Part shown: positions 1 through 10,239 of the stretch, piece by piece
Layout: every line of letters begins with the position of its first letter
Position numbering within the stretch: position 1 is the first letter of the stretch
DNA from: Actinomycetota bacterium
GTDB taxonomy: Bacteria > Actinomycetota > Actinomycetes > Nanopelagicales > Nanopelagicaceae
Length of the DNA stretch: 46,933 nucleotides
Direction of reading: 5' to 3'
Assembly: GCA_947450175.1 (NCBI GenBank)
Contig: CANFUR010000002.1
Location: 1-46,933, forward strand
The notes under the pieces: model-generated
What the model was told of the DNA's origin: nothing
The model's input: only the letters and a program-made list of their open reading frames with translations
The model's database searches: none
Made by a program: the position numbers and the translations under genes

Positions 1-759
1 ATTCTCCGTTCAATGGAACTAGGAACATTGCCGATTGATTTGCGTGATCACGAAGGTGAATATCCAAAAGTTGATTTTACTTCAATTGTCCCTACCCAGT
101 TATTTCGTGCACTCAATGGCGATGATCGATTACTGCAACATTTGCAACAAGCCCAAGCCGTATTAGTTGGCGGTGCCACATTGTCTGCAACTTTGCGCGA
201 CCAAGCACAGTCCCAAAAAATTAATGTTGTAGAAACCTATGGAATGACAGAAACTTCTGGTGGGTGCATATATGACGGAGAATCTCTAGAAGGTGTCGAG
301 TATTCAATTAATGAACGTGGTTTAGTTCAGATTCGTGGTTCAGTAATGTCGCAAACTTATTTAAATGTGCCAGAGCTTTATCGACTAAGTGATGGTTGGT
401 TTGTAACTAATGATCTGGGTGAAGTAATCAATGGCAAATTAAAGATTCTTGGTCGAGCCGATGATGTAATCATCTCAGGCGGTGAAAATATTTCGCTTAC
501 AGGTATCGAGGCAACACTTTCAATTAGATACCCTGAAATAGAATTTGCGGCTTTTGCGGTTAATGACATTCAATGGGGGCAGGCTCTTCATTTAGCAGTT
601 GTCGGAGAAATAAGTGAAAGTGAAATTTTGCATTACTTAGAGGCAGCGCTTGGTTCAGCGTCAAAACCAAAAGGAATTCACCACTTAGAATCAATTCCTC
701 TGTTAGGTATCGGTAAAACTGATCGTATAGCTCTTGCAAAGTTGGTGGGACATGAATAA
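1..759 (+). CDS. menE: o-succinylbenzoate-CoA ligase / AMP-binding acyl-CoA synthetase, 5' partial
   Basis: Translation has adenylate-forming enzyme motifs (ETYGMTETSGGCIYDG, GRADDVIISGGENIS). The frame is open to the window edge before the ATG at 13 and the protein is shorter than a complete MenE. It overlaps menA. Confidence 0.85.
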   Translation: MLRSMELGTLPIDLRDHEGEYPKVDFTSIVPTQLFRALNGDDRLLQHLQQAQAVLVGGATLSATLRDQAQSQKINVVETYGMTETSGGCIYDGESLEGVEYSINERGLVQIRGSVMSQTYLNVPELYRLSDGWFVTNDLGEVINGKLKILGRADDVIISGGENISLTGIEATLSIRYPEIEFAAFAVNDIQWGQALHLAVVGEISESEILHYLEAALGSASKPKGIHHLESIPLLGIGKTDRIALAKLVGHE

Positions 760-1600
760 GTGGATACTTGGTGCAAGACCTCGCACACTGCCGGCTGCAA
801 TTGCTCCCGTTGTTGTAGCTACGGCTTTAGCTGCAAGTGACTGGAACTGGTTTCGTGCCGCACTTGCATTAAAAGTGGGCATTTGGTTACAGATCGGCGT
901 TAATTACGCCAATGATTATTCAGATGGCATTAAGGGAAGCGATACCAATCGAATTGGTCCCACGCGTTTAGTTGCAAGTGGTTTGGCAACGGCCAAGCAA
1001 GTAAAGAGGGCTGCGCTTATTTCTTTCGCTATCGCTTCAATCGCTGGCCTCTGGTTATCACTTCTGACTTCACCATGGTTGCTCTTGATTGGTGTTGCAG
1101 CAATCGCTGCAGCTTGGGGCTATACGGGTGGAAAAAATCCATACGGATATAGCGGTTTAGGTGAAGTATCAGTTTTCATTTTCTTTGGTTTAACTGCAAC
1201 TGTTGGTACTTATTACACCCAGACAGGGCAAGTCACTTTGGTCAGCGTAATTAGTTCAATACCCATGGGTTCATTGGCATGTGCGTTATTGGCGGTAAAT
1301 AACATCCGAGACAGGGCGCAAGATGAATTAGTCGGTAAGCGAACACTTGCAGTTCGCTTAGGAGATACACGCGCGCGGCAAGGTTTTGTTGCACTTCTTG
1401 CCCTTGCTCACCTATCTGCACTTGCAACTTTAAATCCCTGGGCATTGCTGACATTAGCTGCGCTACCCATCACGATTTCGATTTCACGGTCAGTGCTTGC
1501 AGGTATTAAAGGGCCTGCACTTATTCCGCTCTTGGGGAAAACAGGCAAACTGCAAATGATTTTTGCCACTCTCCTTGCACTAGCTCTAGCGATACACTAA
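734..1600 (+). CDS. menA: 1,4-dihydroxy-2-naphthoate polyprenyltransferase (first ATG may be 752)
   Basis: UbiA-family motifs (GVNYANDYSDGIKGSDTNRIGPTRLVASG, NNIRDRAQDELVGKRTLAVRLG); adjacent to menE. Confidence 0.9.
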   Translation: MQSWWDMNKWILGARPRTLPAAIAPVVVATALAASDWNWFRAALALKVGIWLQIGVNYANDYSDGIKGSDTNRIGPTRLVASGLATAKQVKRAALISFAIASIAGLWLSLLTSPWLLLIGVAAIAAAWGYTGGKNPYGYSGLGEVSVFIFFGLTATVGTYYTQTGQVTLVSVISSIPMGSLACALLAVNNIRDRAQDELVGKRTLAVRLGDTRARQGFVALLALAHLSALATLNPWALLTLAALPITISISRSVLAGIKGPALIPLLGKTGKLQMIFATLLALALAIH

Positions 1601-1604
1601 AGCC

Positions 1605-1859
1605 ATGTCACGCATCCTGCCGATTCTTCTCTTAACTGGTTTTACCATTTATACGTTAATCGATTGCGCACGCACAGATGAAAGCCAAATAAGAAATCTG
1701 CCAAAGTGGGGATGGATCTTAATTATTATTTTAATTGGAACACTGGGACCTATTGCTTACTGGATCGCTGGAAGACCTAAGCGCCCAGGTTTAGGTGGAG
1801 GACCAAAGCGTCGAATCTTGCCTCCAGATGATGATCCAGATTTCTTACGAAAGATCTAA
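1605..1859 (+). CDS. small membrane protein with PLDc_N (phospholipase D nuclease N-terminal) domain
   Basis: 84 aa, two TM helices, pattern LLTGFTIYTLIDCARTDESQIRNLPKWGWILIIILIGTLGPIAYWIAGRP typical of PLDc_N proteins. Confidence 0.75.
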   Translation: MSRILPILLLTGFTIYTLIDCARTDESQIRNLPKWGWILIIILIGTLGPIAYWIAGRPKRPGLGGGPKRRILPPDDDPDFLRKI

Positions 1860-1862
1860 CGC

Positions 1863-2756
1863 CTAAAGTCCTGAATACGTGTGTTTTCCAGTTCCCCAAA
1901 TATTTACGTACACGTAATTAAATAAAAATGTTGATCCAGCAAATAAACACAGCCATGCAGCCTTGCGTCCACGCCAACCAATAGTTACGCGGGCATGTAA
2001 ATATGCGGCATATGCAACCCAAGTAATAAAGGCCCACGTCTCTTTTGGATCCCAACCCCAGTAACGACCCCATGCGCTTTCTGCCCAAATTGCGCCGGCA
2101 ATAACTGCAAAAGTCCATAGTGGAAATACAAAAGCAACTAGTCTGTAAGAGAGTTGATCAAGAACTTCAAGTGAAGGCAAACGTTTAGCCCAAGCCGTTC
2201 TTTCGCCACGTGATTCCATTGCATCTAAATAGAGATACGCAGCCGCGATTGTATTTGCCAATAAAAATACTCCACCAGAAATAATTGCGGCAGAGACGTG
2301 AATGATTAACCACGTAGATTTGAGTGCAGGAACTAAAGGTGCACTCGGGCGGTATAAAACTGCAACCGCAGTTCCGAGTGTCAGCAATACTGCGATAGAA
2401 ACTAATAATCCCAACCAGCGGAGATCATATTTACGAAGTGCGGCAAGGTATGCACCAGAAAAAGCCATGGCACCAGTAATCGAGAATTCATACATATTTC
2501 CCCAAGGCACACGCCCAGCAGAAATACCTCTAGCAACAACGCCTGCAACAAGTAGGAGGAAACCTAAAATCATCATCGCTGTTGCAATACGCGCAACTTT
2601 TTCAGTGCGCTTGTAATCCAAAGTTTTCTTTGAATCCTCAGTTGTGATTCGGACTGCCCATGCAGTTTCAATCGCGTGAGCAAAAAATGACAATGTATAA
2701 ACTGCCATTGATGAATAAATAAGATAGTTAGAGAAGTATGCCCAGGTGCGTGCCAT
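1863..2756 (-). CDS. ccsB: cytochrome c biogenesis protein CcsB/CcsA (System II)
   Basis: Multi-TM protein with WGRYWGWDPKETWAFITWVAYAAYLHAR tryptophan-rich heme handling motif; next to resB. Confidence 0.93.
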   Translation of the reverse strand: MARTWAYFSNYLIYSSMAVYTLSFFAHAIETAWAVRITTEDSKKTLDYKRTEKVARIATAMMILGFLLLVAGVVARGISAGRVPWGNMYEFSITGAMAFSGAYLAALRKYDLRWLGLLVSIAVLLTLGTAVAVLYRPSAPLVPALKSTWLIIHVSAAIISGGVFLLANTIAAAYLYLDAMESRGERTAWAKRLPSLEVLDQLSYRLVAFVFPLWTFAVIAGAIWAESAWGRYWGWDPKETWAFITWVAYAAYLHARVTIGWRGRKAAWLCLFAGSTFLFNYVYVNIWGTGKHTYSGL

Positions 2757-4226
2757 TTAATTCTCTCCCTTAAGCATCGTTACAAACTTTTGCATTTCAA
2801 TATCTAATCCGGGTGCCGCGTTCTTAGCTAATCCAGCTACTTCAATAGACTTTCCAGCACGAATCCAAATTCGACGCCTTCTGGTAAATAACGATGCAAG
2901 TAAACCAAGGATGGCAACGATACCGCCGAGCAGGGCAAAGTTCTTGCCAGGATCATTAACGATCTGAAGATTGACCCACTGCTGGTATCCCTCAAATGTG
3001 ATTGAGCCCTGCGGATAAATAAATGTCTCACCTGGTTTTAAGGATTTAAGTCCCACTTGCTTCATCTTTGAAGTATCAATTCGATAAACCGATTGCGGAA
3101 CTCCACTATCTAAACCTAAATCACCAATCCATGCAGACAATAAAAGCCTGGGATCAAGGGCTTCAGGGAAAACGCTAATTGCCCCGTTGTCTTTACTGCG
3201 CGCATAGGTTGGAACAAAGGAACCAACAAAGCCAATTTGTGGGTCAGCATCAGGAACTTTTATTGCACCGATAGATCGAAGGTTTGCATCTTGCGGCAAG
3301 AAAGGAACGGGGCCTTGCATCGCTACATTTCCCTTTGAATCTCTAACTGTTACCACTGGTGAATATCCATTGGCTTGTAAATAGATATTTGTATTTCCTA
3401 CCTTTAATGGCGAGTTCACTTTAATTACCCGCTTGCTGATTTTTGTTAAGTCCCCTTGTGCAAACGTGACATCGAGGGTGTAGTCCTCTGGTGCGTTGGT
3501 TTCCACATTGTATTTCGCGGTGAATTTATCAATTTTGATTGAAAAATCTGAAAGGTTATTTTCTTTAAAGAGTTTTCCATACTGCAAAGAGTCGTAACTT
3601 GTTGGGGTATTCACAAAACGTTCCCCAACATTGAGTATCGCTTCTCCCCGCATACCGAAAATTGAACTGAAAGAAATTCCTAATAAAACAAGAATTAACG
3701 CTAGATGGAAAAGGAGGTTGCCGGTTTCGCGAGAAAAACCCTTCTCAGCTGATATGGAACCTTCTTTTTCTAAAATTCTAAATCGATTTTTTTTAAACCA
3801 AACTCTTGCTTTGTCCAACTCATCACCTTGTGCAGTCCAAGAAGCATGATGCTCCATGCGATCCAGATTTTTAGGAGTAGCCGGTGGAAGCGCACGAGCT
3901 GCATGAAAATGCTCGATTGTTCGAGGCAAAACACAACCGATGAGGGAAATAAAGAGCAGGATATAAATAGCACTAAACCATGGTGAGCCGTAAACATCAA
4001 AGAGGGAGAGGCGATCCATCCATCTCGAAAGTTCTGGAGAGTTCTTAAAATACTCACTAACTTTCATTGGATTTTGTGTGCGCTGTGGAATCAGAGAACC
4101 TGGAATGGCGGCAACGCCAAGCATTAATAAGAGAATCAAAGCGGTGCGCATACTCGTTAATTGGCGCCAGCTATAGCGCAGTAAACCAACACTGCCTAAT
4201 TCTGGAATCTGTATTTCTTGACTCAT
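2757..4226 (-). CDS. resB: cytochrome c biogenesis protein ResB
   Basis: 489 aa ResB-like protein (WRQLTSMRTALILLLMLGVAAIPGSLIPQR); immediately upstream of ccsB. Confidence 0.92.
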   Translation of the reverse strand: MSQEIQIPELGSVGLLRYSWRQLTSMRTALILLLMLGVAAIPGSLIPQRTQNPMKVSEYFKNSPELSRWMDRLSLFDVYGSPWFSAIYILLFISLIGCVLPRTIEHFHAARALPPATPKNLDRMEHHASWTAQGDELDKARVWFKKNRFRILEKEGSISAEKGFSRETGNLLFHLALILVLLGISFSSIFGMRGEAILNVGERFVNTPTSYDSLQYGKLFKENNLSDFSIKIDKFTAKYNVETNAPEDYTLDVTFAQGDLTKISKRVIKVNSPLKVGNTNIYLQANGYSPVVTVRDSKGNVAMQGPVPFLPQDANLRSIGAIKVPDADPQIGFVGSFVPTYARSKDNGAISVFPEALDPRLLLSAWIGDLGLDSGVPQSVYRIDTSKMKQVGLKSLKPGETFIYPQGSITFEGYQQWVNLQIVNDPGKNFALLGGIVAILGLLASLFTRRRRIWIRAGKSIEVAGLAKNAAPGLDIEMQKFVTMLKGEN

Positions 4227-4952
4227 TTAAACCACCGGTATGAAATCAGATATGAGGGAACGGATTGAATTCATCATCTGACCCCATAAGCCAGTAACTT
4301 CTAAAATACCAATGACAATCAGGAATATTCCACCAATCTTTGAAATTAAATCCCCGCGCTTTACTAAATACTTACGGATCTTTTCTGAGCGATCAAGAAA
4401 CACGCCTGATGCAATAAATGGCAAGCCCAATCCAAAACAATAGGCAAGTGATAACAATGCACCACGAACCGCACTTGATTCCTGAAAAGCTAGCGTTTCA
4501 ACGGCTGCCAACGCAGGACCAATGCAAGGTGTCCAGCCAACCCCAAAGAGAAAACCTAAAACTGGCGCACCAATTAATCCACCAGTTGTTTTAATCGTTG
4601 GTCGAAATGTTGGGGCAAATGGAAATTTGCCCAGAAAAACAAAGCCTAAGAAAATAGTTATCAATCCAAGGATTCGCGAAATCACATCCTCATAAGCTGC
4701 TAAGTGATTTCCAATTCCGCCAAAAATTGCACCGTAGGAGACAAATACCGTGCTGAACCCAAGTACAAATAAAATTGATCCTAAAAGTACTTTGCCACGA
4801 TTTACTGAAAATCCTGCAGCAAAAGAAAGATAGCCCGGTACAAGTGGTAATACGCACGGAGATAAAAATGAAATTACTCCAGCAATAAAAGCTACTGGCA
4901 ACGCAGTAATAAGGAACCCACTCATTATCTGTTCTACGAAGAAATCTTTCAT
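4227..4952 (-). CDS. ccdA: cytochrome c biogenesis protein CcdA
   Basis: FLSPCVLPLVPGYLSF and GVGWTPCIGPALAAV motifs of CcdA/DsbD membrane domain. Confidence 0.95.
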   Translation of the reverse strand: MKDFFVEQIMSGFLITALPVAFIAGVISFLSPCVLPLVPGYLSFAAGFSVNRGKVLLGSILFVLGFSTVFVSYGAIFGGIGNHLAAYEDVISRILGLITIFLGFVFLGKFPFAPTFRPTIKTTGGLIGAPVLGFLFGVGWTPCIGPALAAVETLAFQESSAVRGALLSLAYCFGLGLPFIASGVFLDRSEKIRKYLVKRGDLISKIGGIFLIVIGILEVTGLWGQMMNSIRSLISDFIPVV

Positions 4953-5491
4953 TCGGCGCTCACTCGCTCAATCAAATCAGTCAACGATGCAACTGTCACA
5001 GCACCCGAAATTCGTGCAGCAACTCTTCCCTTTTTATCTATAACTACCGTAGAGGGAATTGCGTTAGCAGGCAGAGAGCCTTTGAAACCAATTAATAATG
5101 AGTCATCGATAAGGGTTGGATAAGGCAGTGCAAAACGTCGTTGGAATGCTTCGGCAGTTGCAGGATTATCGCGAGTCAAGATTCCAATAAATGAAACATT
5201 ACTGTATTTAATTGCAAGGGCTGCAAGGGTTGGGGCTTCGGCTCTGCATGGAGAGCACCATGATGCCCATACATTTACTACCGCAACTTTTCCAGTGGTG
5301 AATTTGTAATTAGTTCCAGACAATGTCAATCCAGCCAATGCTGGAGCTTGTGCTCTATTTTCAGATTTGATAAAACTTACTGAACCATTTCCAGCAACGA
5401 AGCTTTCTTGAGAACTTGAAGTTCCTCCGCCGCATGCAGTTAACAACAGCGCGATAGTAAGCAAGGCAAAAGATTTAACTGCTAATTTCAT
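4949..5491 (-). CDS. TlpA/ResA-like thioredoxin-fold lipoprotein
   Basis: Lipobox-like LLLTAC, thioredoxin motif WASWCSPCRAEAP; overlaps ccdA by 4 nt. Confidence 0.92.
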   Translation of the reverse strand: MKLAVKSFALLTIALLLTACGGGTSSSQESFVAGNGSVSFIKSENRAQAPALAGLTLSGTNYKFTTGKVAVVNVWASWCSPCRAEAPTLAALAIKYSNVSFIGILTRDNPATAEAFQRRFALPYPTLIDDSLLIGFKGSLPANAIPSTVVIDKKGRVAARISGAVTVASLTDLIERVSAE

Positions 5492-6114
5492 TACTTCTTC
5501 TTTGGCAATAAGTGACGAGCAGGTTCAGAATAAGTAAGTCCAGAGATAAAACCTTCATCATCAAAATGAACGCTAGTAACCGACGCTAACGAGCATTCGC
5601 GGCGGCGTGGGTCGTGAATCAATCTGCGATTTTCAATCGCGCTTCGTAGAATCCAAATTGGCAGCTGATGTGAAACAACGATTGCATCTTTTCCTTGTGC
5701 AGCATCTCGGGCGGCAAAGATCGCTGCGAGCATTCGATTAATCTGCTCGTCATATGGTTCACCCCACGATGGTTTCCATGGATTCCACAAATGGCGCCAA
5801 GACGAGGGATGTTTTAAAACTCCATCACCTACGCCAAATGGTTTTCCTTCAAAAATATTTGCGGCTTCAATCAAGCGCTCATCAGTAGTTATAGAAATAT
5901 TGTGTGCCGCTGCTATTGGAGCTGCGGTTTCTTGCGCCCGCTGCAAAGGTGAGACATGGAGTGCGCCAAGATCGATAGTGCGCGACCATTCGCCCAAAGT
6001 TTTTGCCATCTCTTGCCCGCGAACCGAAAGGCTCCAGCCAGGTTGGCGTCCATAGAGAATCTTGTTGGGATTTTCTACCTCACCGTGCCGGACGACATGA
6101 ACTGTTGAACTCAT
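5491..6114 (-). CDS. histidine phosphatase (phosphoglycerate mutase-like) family protein
   Basis: VHVVRHGEVENP RHG motif. Start chosen at MSSTVHVVRHGE (6114) rather than the ORF-track start 6171, supported by a TANNNT-N6-ATG arrangement. Position before tlpA-ccdA-resB-ccsB matches M. tuberculosis Rv0525-Rv0529 as I recall it. Confidence 0.88.
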   Translation of the reverse strand: MSSTVHVVRHGEVENPNKILYGRQPGWSLSVRGQEMAKTLGEWSRTIDLGALHVSPLQRAQETAAPIAAAHNISITTDERLIEAANIFEGKPFGVGDGVLKHPSSWRHLWNPWKPSWGEPYDEQINRMLAAIFAARDAAQGKDAIVVSHQLPIWILRSAIENRRLIHDPRRRECSLASVTSVHFDDEGFISGLTYSEPARHLLPKKK

Positions 6115-6164
6115 TGGTAAAGCATAAAGCGTCCTAATTGAAGCAAGTTCGTTAAGGTAGTGAC

Positions 6165-6932
6165 ATGGCACTCACGGCGAAGCGAGCAGCCTTTTTTGAT
6201 GTAGATAACACCCTGATTCGTGGCTCGACCCTGTATTTCCTGGGAAAGGGCATGTACCAGCGTGGATATTTCACAAAAAAGGATATCTCTAGATTCGTTT
6301 TGGCCAATCTACGTTTTCGCCTTACTGGAAAAGAAAATAAAGAAGAGATTCAACGTTTTCAAAATGCTGCAACAGATTTTATTGGCGGTCATGACGTTGA
6401 AGATATTAGCAAGATTGCTCAAGAAATTTATGACCAATATGTTTCTCCCGCATTATGGCAAGGAACAATTGATATTGCACAAAAACATTTAACTGCTGGT
6501 GAGGAAGTTTGGTTAGTGACTGCAGCACCTGAAGATATGGCAGTGCTCATTGCTAAACGTTTGGGATTTACTGGTGCACTTGGAAGTAAAGCCGAAACTA
6601 AAGATGGCAAATATACCGGCGCAATGTCTGGCGCCCTTCTACATGGAAAAGAAAAAGCAGTTGCGGTTCGTGAGTTAGCAAAACAAAAAGGTCTTAACCT
6701 AGAAATTTGTTACGCGTATTCAGATAGTCATAATGATTTTCCCTTGCTTCAATGTGTTGGTAATCCATCTGCAATTAATCCTGATGCAATCTTGTCATTG
6801 CGCGCCATGACCGAAGGTTGGCCTATCCACGATTTCCGTAGAGCCCGGTATTTGGCCAAAATCGTTTCCCCTGTTGTGGTCCGACTTGCAGCTCTTGGAA
6901 CTTGGCTAACTCCGCGCGGAAAGAATCGTTGA
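6165..6932 (+). CDS. HAD-IB family hydrolase (SerB-like phosphatase)
   Basis: AAFFDVDNTLIRGST (HAD motif I), VTAAPEDMA, YSDSHNDFPLL motif. Confidence 0.9.
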   Translation: MALTAKRAAFFDVDNTLIRGSTLYFLGKGMYQRGYFTKKDISRFVLANLRFRLTGKENKEEIQRFQNAATDFIGGHDVEDISKIAQEIYDQYVSPALWQGTIDIAQKHLTAGEEVWLVTAAPEDMAVLIAKRLGFTGALGSKAETKDGKYTGAMSGALLHGKEKAVAVRELAKQKGLNLEICYAYSDSHNDFPLLQCVGNPSAINPDAILSLRAMTEGWPIHDFRRARYLAKIVSPVVVRLAALGTWLTPRGKNR

Positions 6933-6972
6933 TTAACCCTTAAAGGCGAAATGCCAGTAATGTAAGCAAGTT

Positions 6973-9168
6973 ATGGAAATGCAATCATTCTCCGACTACC
7001 TACGTAGTGTTGATGATGATGCCTTCTTGAAGTTATTTTCTGCCAGACCAGATCTAGTAACTCCAGTTCCACCAGATATCGCATCACTTGCGGTGCGCGC
7101 ATGTTCGTCTCCAAGTTTAGCTCGAGCCATTGATTCTCTTAATCAATGGCAGTTCCAAGTGCTAGAAGCTGCGGCCGCACTTAACGAACCTTTTTCTTTG
7201 AAAAGTATCGTTGCAATTACAGATAAGGCGGCAGCACAAGCTTTAGATCACTTGATTTCGATCGGACTTGTTTATCCTTCTGATGATGGAATGCGTCTTC
7301 CTTCACAATTACGTGATGTTATTGGAAATGAACCTGCCGGGCTCGGCCCGGCATCAATTGCAAAAGTTAAGTTAACTGAAATTGAAAGTGCACCGGCCGA
7401 AGCAAAAAAGGTTCTTGAAAGATTAATTTGGGGACCACCACGTGGAAGTGTCGGCGATATCAAAAATCCTGGTCCTGGAGTCTCCTGGTTACTTGAAAAC
7501 AAATTCCTTGTGCCCCTTGATCAACGAACCGTAATCTTGCCTCGAGAAGTTGCGATTCATTTGCGCGGCGGCAAAGTGCATAAAGAGAGATTTATTGTTC
7601 AACCCAAACTCAATGGCACAAAGCGTGATGAGCGACAGATTGATTTAGCTGCAATTGCTAATATCTCAACGGTCTTACGCTGGGTTGAAGAACTCCTTAA
7701 TTTCTGGGCCGATGAGCCTTCAGATGCACTACGTGCTGGTGGAATTGGTGTTCGCGATTTAAAGATACTTTCTACCCGCCTTGGTGTTGATGAGTCATGT
7801 ACTGCTTTTATTACTGAACTCGCATTTTTATCGTCACTTATTAGTATCGATGCAGAAGATCGAATAATGCCAAGTAATAAATTTGATATCTGGTTAATGC
7901 AAACTCCTTCAGATCGCTGGCAAGTTCTCGCATCACAGTGGTTAATCACTTCTAGAGTAAGCGGACTCGTAGGCCGCGCTGATACAAAAAATGTTGCTGC
8001 CCTTGGCCCAGAACTTGATCGGGTGAATGCAGCCAAAGTGCGCGCTTTAACGCTTTCAATTCTTCAAGAAAATCCGGCTATCGCTCCAGAAATAAATTCA
8101 TTTAATGAGGTAGTTGCTTGGCGTGCACCTGTACGCCGCAATTCATCTCTGCAGGAGGAGTTAGCGAGTTGGACTTTACGTGAAGCTGAATGGCTAGGAA
8201 TTACTGGACAGGGAGCTATTTCTAAATACGGCGTTGAGTTCCTAAAGGGTGAAGATTTAACAGTTATTAACCAAGACTTACCTAAGACTGTAGATCACAT
8301 TTTGATTCAAAGCGATAACACAGCAATTGCACCAGGACCTTTAGAACATGAAATATCTCAGCAGCTTGCAATGATGGCTGAGATTGAAAGTCGCGGTGGC
8401 GCAACGGTTTATAGATTTAGCGAAGCAACGATTCGCCGAGCTTTAGACCATGGCAAAACAGGTGATGAAATTAAAGCTTTCTTAACTAAAACATCTAAAA
8501 CTCCAATGCCTCAACCTTTGGAGTATTTGATTGCTGATGTATCAAAAAAGCATGGCAAGTTGCGAGTAGGCAATACCACCTCATTTATTCGTTGCGAAGA
8601 TACGACTCTGATTTCGCAGATTATGAATGATAAGAGACTGGAAATACTTGCGCTTCGCCGAATTGCACCTGAAGTTGTTATTTGTGATCACGATGCAACA
8701 GACACAATGCGAATTTTACGAGAAGCTGGATATTTACCAGCTGGTGAATCAACTGCTGGCATCATGCTCACCGGTCCTCGATCTAATCGTGCACTCACCA
8801 AGCCAAGGCCGCCGAGAGTAATCGGTGAGATTGAAATTCCTACTGCTGAAAATTTAAGCGCTGCAATTCGAGCAATCCGTACCGGCGAGAAATCAACGCA
8901 CAAACAAACACATTTGCGCCAAATAGCTAACGAAGCATTGGGTGCACTTCCTCGCACCACGGCAAATGAAACTATGGACTTGGTTAATAGATACATCAGC
9001 GAAGAAAAATCACTTTCAATTGGCTACGCCGACAACAATGGCGCTGTTACACATCGAATCATTGATCCCATCCGCGTCAGCGCAGGAGCCTTAATCGCTC
9101 GCGATCACGCAACGGGAGAAGTGCAGTCCTTTAGAATTCCCCGCATCACCGGCGTAGCGCCACTATAG
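6973..9168 (+). CDS. helicase-associated domain protein with C-terminal WYL-like region
   Basis: 731 aa. C-terminus SLSIGYADNNGAVTHRIIDPIRVSAGALIARDHATGEVQSFRIPRI resembles WYL/helicase C-terminal-associated domains. Located near the XPB helicase, as in the Rv0862c-Rv0861c pair of M. tuberculosis. Confidence 0.8.
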   Translation: MEMQSFSDYLRSVDDDAFLKLFSARPDLVTPVPPDIASLAVRACSSPSLARAIDSLNQWQFQVLEAAAALNEPFSLKSIVAITDKAAAQALDHLISIGLVYPSDDGMRLPSQLRDVIGNEPAGLGPASIAKVKLTEIESAPAEAKKVLERLIWGPPRGSVGDIKNPGPGVSWLLENKFLVPLDQRTVILPREVAIHLRGGKVHKERFIVQPKLNGTKRDERQIDLAAIANISTVLRWVEELLNFWADEPSDALRAGGIGVRDLKILSTRLGVDESCTAFITELAFLSSLISIDAEDRIMPSNKFDIWLMQTPSDRWQVLASQWLITSRVSGLVGRADTKNVAALGPELDRVNAAKVRALTLSILQENPAIAPEINSFNEVVAWRAPVRRNSSLQEELASWTLREAEWLGITGQGAISKYGVEFLKGEDLTVINQDLPKTVDHILIQSDNTAIAPGPLEHEISQQLAMMAEIESRGGATVYRFSEATIRRALDHGKTGDEIKAFLTKTSKTPMPQPLEYLIADVSKKHGKLRVGNTTSFIRCEDTTLISQIMNDKRLEILALRRIAPEVVICDHDATDTMRILREAGYLPAGESTAGIMLTGPRSNRALTKPRPPRVIGEIEIPTAENLSAAIRAIRTGEKSTHKQTHLRQIANEALGALPRTTANETMDLVNRYISEEKSLSIGYADNNGAVTHRIIDPIRVSAGALIARDHATGEVQSFRIPRITGVAPL

Positions 9169-9177
9169 GATTGACCC

Positions 9178-10239
9178 ATGTTGGCCGCCCTAGAAGCACT
9201 CGTTAAGTTGGAATCTCCTACAGAGGATCTACAAGCTTGTAACGATGTTGTGCGTTTAGCCAGCGATATCGCAACACGAGTTCTTGGAACTCCAGCAGAA
9301 ATTCGAGAAGTTAATGGTCGCCCAGTTTTTTGGTGGGGGGCTAATAACCCGGATGTAGTAGTTCTTGCTCACTTAGATACTGTTTGGCCTAAAGGATCTT
9401 TTACTCCACTATGGAAAGTTGAAGGCACTAAAGCAACTGGCCCTGGAATCTTTGACATGAAAGCTGGATTTGTTCAAGCTCTTTATGCAATGAAGGGAAT
9501 CGCGGGATCCGTAGCGTTAGTTGCCACCACTGATGAAGAAACTGGCAGTGCAACTAGCAAAGAGTTTATTAAGCAAATTTCAGCAGATGCTAAAGCTGTC
9601 TTAGTTTTAGAAGCATCTCTTAATGGAATGGTAAAGACGGGCCGTAAGGGCACTGCCATGTACCAAATTAAGATTCATGGACGAGCCTCACATGCAGGTC
9701 TTGAACCCGAAAAAGGTGTTAACTCCACGGTTGAAATTGCACATGCAGTTATTGCAGTTGCTGCTTTAGAAAATAAAGAGCACGCAACAACTGTAGTTCC
9801 AACAATGCTGCGTGCCGGAAACTCAACAAACACAGTTCCAGACCTTGCAGTTCTAGATATCGATATCCGTTCATATTCGATGGATGATTTAAAGCGCGTC
9901 GATGCAGCAATAAGGGATTTGAAACCAGTTAATCCACAAACACGTTATGAAATAACTGGCGGGTTTAATCGTCCGCCACTTGAAACTACTTCAACTATGG
10001 CGCTTTATGAGCGTGCAGAAAAAGTTGCTAAAGCATTAGGTATGAAGCCACTAGGTCACGCTTCTGTTGGTGGTGCAAGTGATGGCAATTTTGCAGCAGC
10101 AGCAGGAGCTCAAGTTCTTGATGGTTTAGGTGCTATTGGTGATGGCGCGCACGCAGCGCATGAATGGGTGGACATCAGTACCCTTGACGTTCGAAGCACG
10201 TTCTTGCATGAACTAATTAAGGATTTACTCAATGACTGA
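9178..10239 (+). CDS. M20 family metallopeptidase (carboxypeptidase G2-like)
   Basis: VVLAHLDTVWPKG, GPGIFDMKAGFVQALYA, TDEETGS, GRASHAGLEPEKGVNS motifs. Confidence 0.92.
   Translation: MLAALEALVKLESPTEDLQACNDVVRLASDIATRVLGTPAEIREVNGRPVFWWGANNPDVVVLAHLDTVWPKGSFTPLWKVEGTKATGPGIFDMKAGFVQALYAMKGIAGSVALVATTDEETGSATSKEFIKQISADAKAVLVLEASLNGMVKTGRKGTAMYQIKIHGRASHAGLEPEKGVNSTVEIAHAVIAVAALENKEHATTVVPTMLRAGNSTNTVPDLAVLDIDIRSYSMDDLKRVDAAIRDLKPVNPQTRYEITGGFNRPPLETTSTMALYERAEKVAKALGMKPLGHASVGGASDGNFAAAAGAQVLDGLGAIGDGAHAAHEWVDISTLDVRSTFLHELIKDLLND

Noticed and set aside
7599-8036. 145-aa minus-strand ORF inside the helicase-associated gene
   Set aside because: Fully contained in a well-supported gene, low-complexity composition typical of antisense reading; same applies to most short ORFs in the track.
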